Origin: Acidovorax sp. KKS102
Lineage (GTDB): Bacteria; Pseudomonadota; Gammaproteobacteria; Burkholderiales; Burkholderiaceae_C
NCBI RefSeq assembly: GCF_000302535.1
Contig: NC_018708.1
Location: 2,108,001-2,172,000, forward strand
Length of the DNA: 64,000 bases
Direction: 5' to 3'
Position numbers and translations under genes: made by a program. Every line of letters starts with the position of its first letter. Position 1 is the first letter of the stretch. The notes beneath the pieces were generated by a model. It worked only from the letters and a program-made list of their open reading frames with translations, had not been told where the DNA came from and ran no database searches. Below, one piece after another: positions 62,307 to 64,000 of this stretch.

Positions 62307-63230
62307 ATGGAGCTGAAGGACATTGATCTGAATCTTCTGGTGGTCTTCAACCAGCTCCTGGCCGAACGCAAGGTTTCCAAGGTGGCGGAAAACCTGGGCC
62401 TTGGCCAGCCTGCGGTGAGCAATGCGCTGGCGCGGCTGCGCAAGCTGTTTGACGACGAGCTGTTCACCCGCACGGCCAGCGGCATGCAGCCCACGCCGTT
62501 TGCAGAACAACTGGCGGAATCGGTGGGGTATGCGCTGGGCATGATTCATGGAGCCGTGAACGCCAGAAACACGTTCGACCCGCGCACCAGCAAACGCAGC
62601 TTCACCGTCGGCATGACGGACATTGGCGAGATCTACTTTCTGCCGCAACTGATGCAGCGCATCGAAGAAGTCGCGCCCTCGGTCACCATCAGCACCGTGC
62701 GCAATACGGCCACCAACCTGAAGGACGCCATGGAGTCGGGCCAGGTGGACCTGGCCGTGGGCCTGCTGCCGCAGCTGAAGGCGGGCTTTTTTCAGCGCCG
62801 TCTGTTCGAGCAGAACTACGTCTGCATGTTTCGCAAAGGCCATCGGCTGGATCAGAAAAAGATCCGCCTGCAGGACTTCTTCGGTGCGGACCATGTGGCC
62901 ATCGTCTCTGCGGGCACCGGCCATGGGCAGGTGGACGAGATACTGGACAACCACTCGCCGCAGCGGCAGGTGAAACTCAAAGTGCCTCACTTCGTTGCCG
63001 TGGGCCACATCTTGCAGTCCACCGATCTGGTGGCCACGGTGCCGGAGCGGCTGGCCGAGCGCATGGCCGTCCCCTTTGAACTGCGGTACCTGGCGCACCC
63101 GGTCAAGCTGCCCAAAATCGCCATCAACATGTTCTGGCACGCCAAGTTCCACAAGGACCCGGCGAACCAGTGGCTGCGCTCGCTGGTTTTTGACCTCCAT
63201 GCGGACGCTTCCAAAGGCGCCAAGGGTTAG
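62307..63230 (+). CDS. nagR: LysR-family activator, NahR/NagR type
   Basis: The 307-residue product opens with [20 protein letters not shown], and an N-terminal winged helix ([20 protein letters not shown]) follows. Several stretches match Nah[39 protein letters not shown], and [20 protein letters not shown]. NahR-type activators respond to salicylate, which agrees with the divergent hydroxylase operon. The ATG nine bases upstream (62298) is an alternative start. Confidence 0.88.
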   Translation: MELKDIDLNLLVVFNQLLAERKVSKVAENLGLGQPAVSNALARLRKLFDDELFTRTASGMQPTPFAEQLAESVGYALGMIHGAVNARNTFDPRTSKRSFTVGMTDIGEIYFLPQLMQRIEEVAPSVTISTVRNTATNLKDAMESGQVDLAVGLLPQLKAGFFQRRLFEQNYVCMFRKGHRLDQKKIRLQDFFGADHVAIVSAGTGHGQVDEILDNHSPQRQVKLKVPHFVAVGHILQSTDLVATVPERLAERMAVPFELRYLAHPVKLPKIAINMFWHAKFHKDPANQWLRSLVFDLHADASKGAKG

Positions 63231-63409
63231 CACCATCCTTCTCGCGTTGGGTGAGGTGCGGCAGAGCGGGCACGTCGCCTGCGCTTTCCTGCTCTCCTAC
63301 GCACACCTGGCGCCGCTGCTGGCGCTTGGGGTGTCTGTGCGTTGCTATAGTGCGGCGCACACCGGCGGCATGTTGGCCGCTTTTTTACGACCCATCCCAA
63401 GGACTCTTC

Positions 63410-64000
63410 ATGGCCACTGGCAGCCTGCTTGCTTTGCTCGACGACATCGCCACCATCCTCGACGACGTGGCCTTGATGACCAAGGTGGCGGCCAAGAAGA
63501 GCGCTGCCATGGCCGACGATGTGTCGGTGATGACCAAGGTGGCCGCGCAGAAGACGGCGGGCGTGCTGGGGGATGATCTGGCACTCAATGCCCAGCAGGT
63601 GACCGGCGTGCGCGCCGAGCGCGAGATTCCGGTGGTGTGGGCGGTGGCCAAGGGCTCGCTCATCAACAAGGTCATCCTGGTGCCTGCCGCGTTGCTGATC
63701 AGCGCCTTTGCGCCCTGGGCCGTGACGCCGCTGCTGATGGTGGGGGGCGCCTTTCTGTGCTTTGAAGGCTTTGAAAAGGTGGCGCACAAGCTGCTGCACG
63801 CGCAGCACGAGGACGAGGCCGAACGCGAGAGCCATGCCAAGGCCAATGCCAACCCAGCGGTGGATCTGGTGGCGTTTGAAAAGGACAAGATCAAGGGCGC
63901 CGTGCGCACCGACTTCATCCTGTCGGCCGAAATCATCGCGATCACGCTGGGCACCGTGGCCTCCGCGCCCTTTGTGCAGCAGTTGACCGTGCTGTCGGGC
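63410..64000 (+). CDS. DUF808 membrane protein (cut by window end)
   Basis: At least 197 residues; no stop before the window ends. It starts [20 protein letters not shown] and has [20 protein letters not shown], then [20 protein letters not shown] and [20 protein letters not shown], the DUF808 (YedI-type) pattern with membrane helices. Function unknown. The 63231-63409 gap contains a TATAGT and otherwise nothing clear. Confidence 0.85.
   Translation, partial: MATGSLLALLDDIATILDDVALMTKVAAKKSAAMADDVSVMTKVAAQKTAGVLGDDLALNAQQVTGVRAEREIPVVWAVAKGSLINKVILVPAALLISAFAPWAVTPLLMVGGAFLCFEGFEKVAHKLLHAQHEDEAERESHAKANANPAVDLVAFEKDKIKGAVRTDFILSAEIIAITLGTVASAPFVQQLTVLSG

Overview
The window looks like a chromosomal segment of a high-GC betaproteobacterium of the Comamonadaceae, close to Acidovorax. 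The evidence is the protein sequences of the housekeeping genes, the paired leucyl-transferases aat and bpt, a PurL and GlnD of betaproteobacterial type, and AGCGCT-centred dispersed repeats of a kind I associate with this family. About two thirds of the window is one complete prophage.

Left chromosomal flank (1-6678). pssA (phosphatidylserine synthase) is followed by leuA. leuA has a 17-codon leucine-rich leader peptide and an attenuator hairpin. A penicillin-binding D,D-peptidase sits between two strong terminators. An IclR regulator, bpt and aat lie on the minus strand; the last two are N-degron tagging enzymes and overlap by 4 bp. The flank ends with a terminator that I argue originally belonged to tRNA-Asn.

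Prophage (about 6679-50361, 43.7 kb). It is bounded by a 7-bp core, TGGCTCC. The right-hand copy is in the 3' end of a tRNA-Asn gene and the left-hand copy is beside the displaced tRNA terminator. Nearly all genes are on the plus strand. Packaging and head genes come first (small and large terminase, portal, MuF-like protein), with a Tad2-like (DUF2829) anti-Thoeris gene between the portal and MuF genes. An accessory cassette (13746-18528) follows: a tiny very basic protein, a DUF2958 protein, a sliding-clamp (DnaN) homologue, an HTH protein and a PAPS-reductase-like PP-loop protein. Next are a Mu-I-type protease fused to a capsid protein, head-tail and tail genes with a programmed -1 frameshift, a 1847-residue tape measure with exact 17-residue repeats, fibres, and an endolysin-holin gene. 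A ribbon-helix-helix switch region (36881-38065) separates late from early genes. Then come a minimal tyrosine recombinase, about sixteen tiny coupled early genes, a TOPRIM primase/helicase, an origin-like region with DnaA-box-like repeats, a XerC/D-like recombinase and a large serine recombinase. The last 13 or so codons of the serine recombinase are read from the antisense strand of tRNA-Asn.

Right chromosomal flank (50362-64000). Two tandem tRNA-Asn genes are followed by def, glnD, map and purL. purL carries an in-frame dispersed repeat. A salicylate-5-hydroxylase-type operon (nagAa-nagG-nagH-nagAb order) is divergent from a NahR/NagR-like LysR regulator. The window ends inside a DUF808 membrane-protein gene.

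All family assignments are from reading the sequence. No database search was possible.
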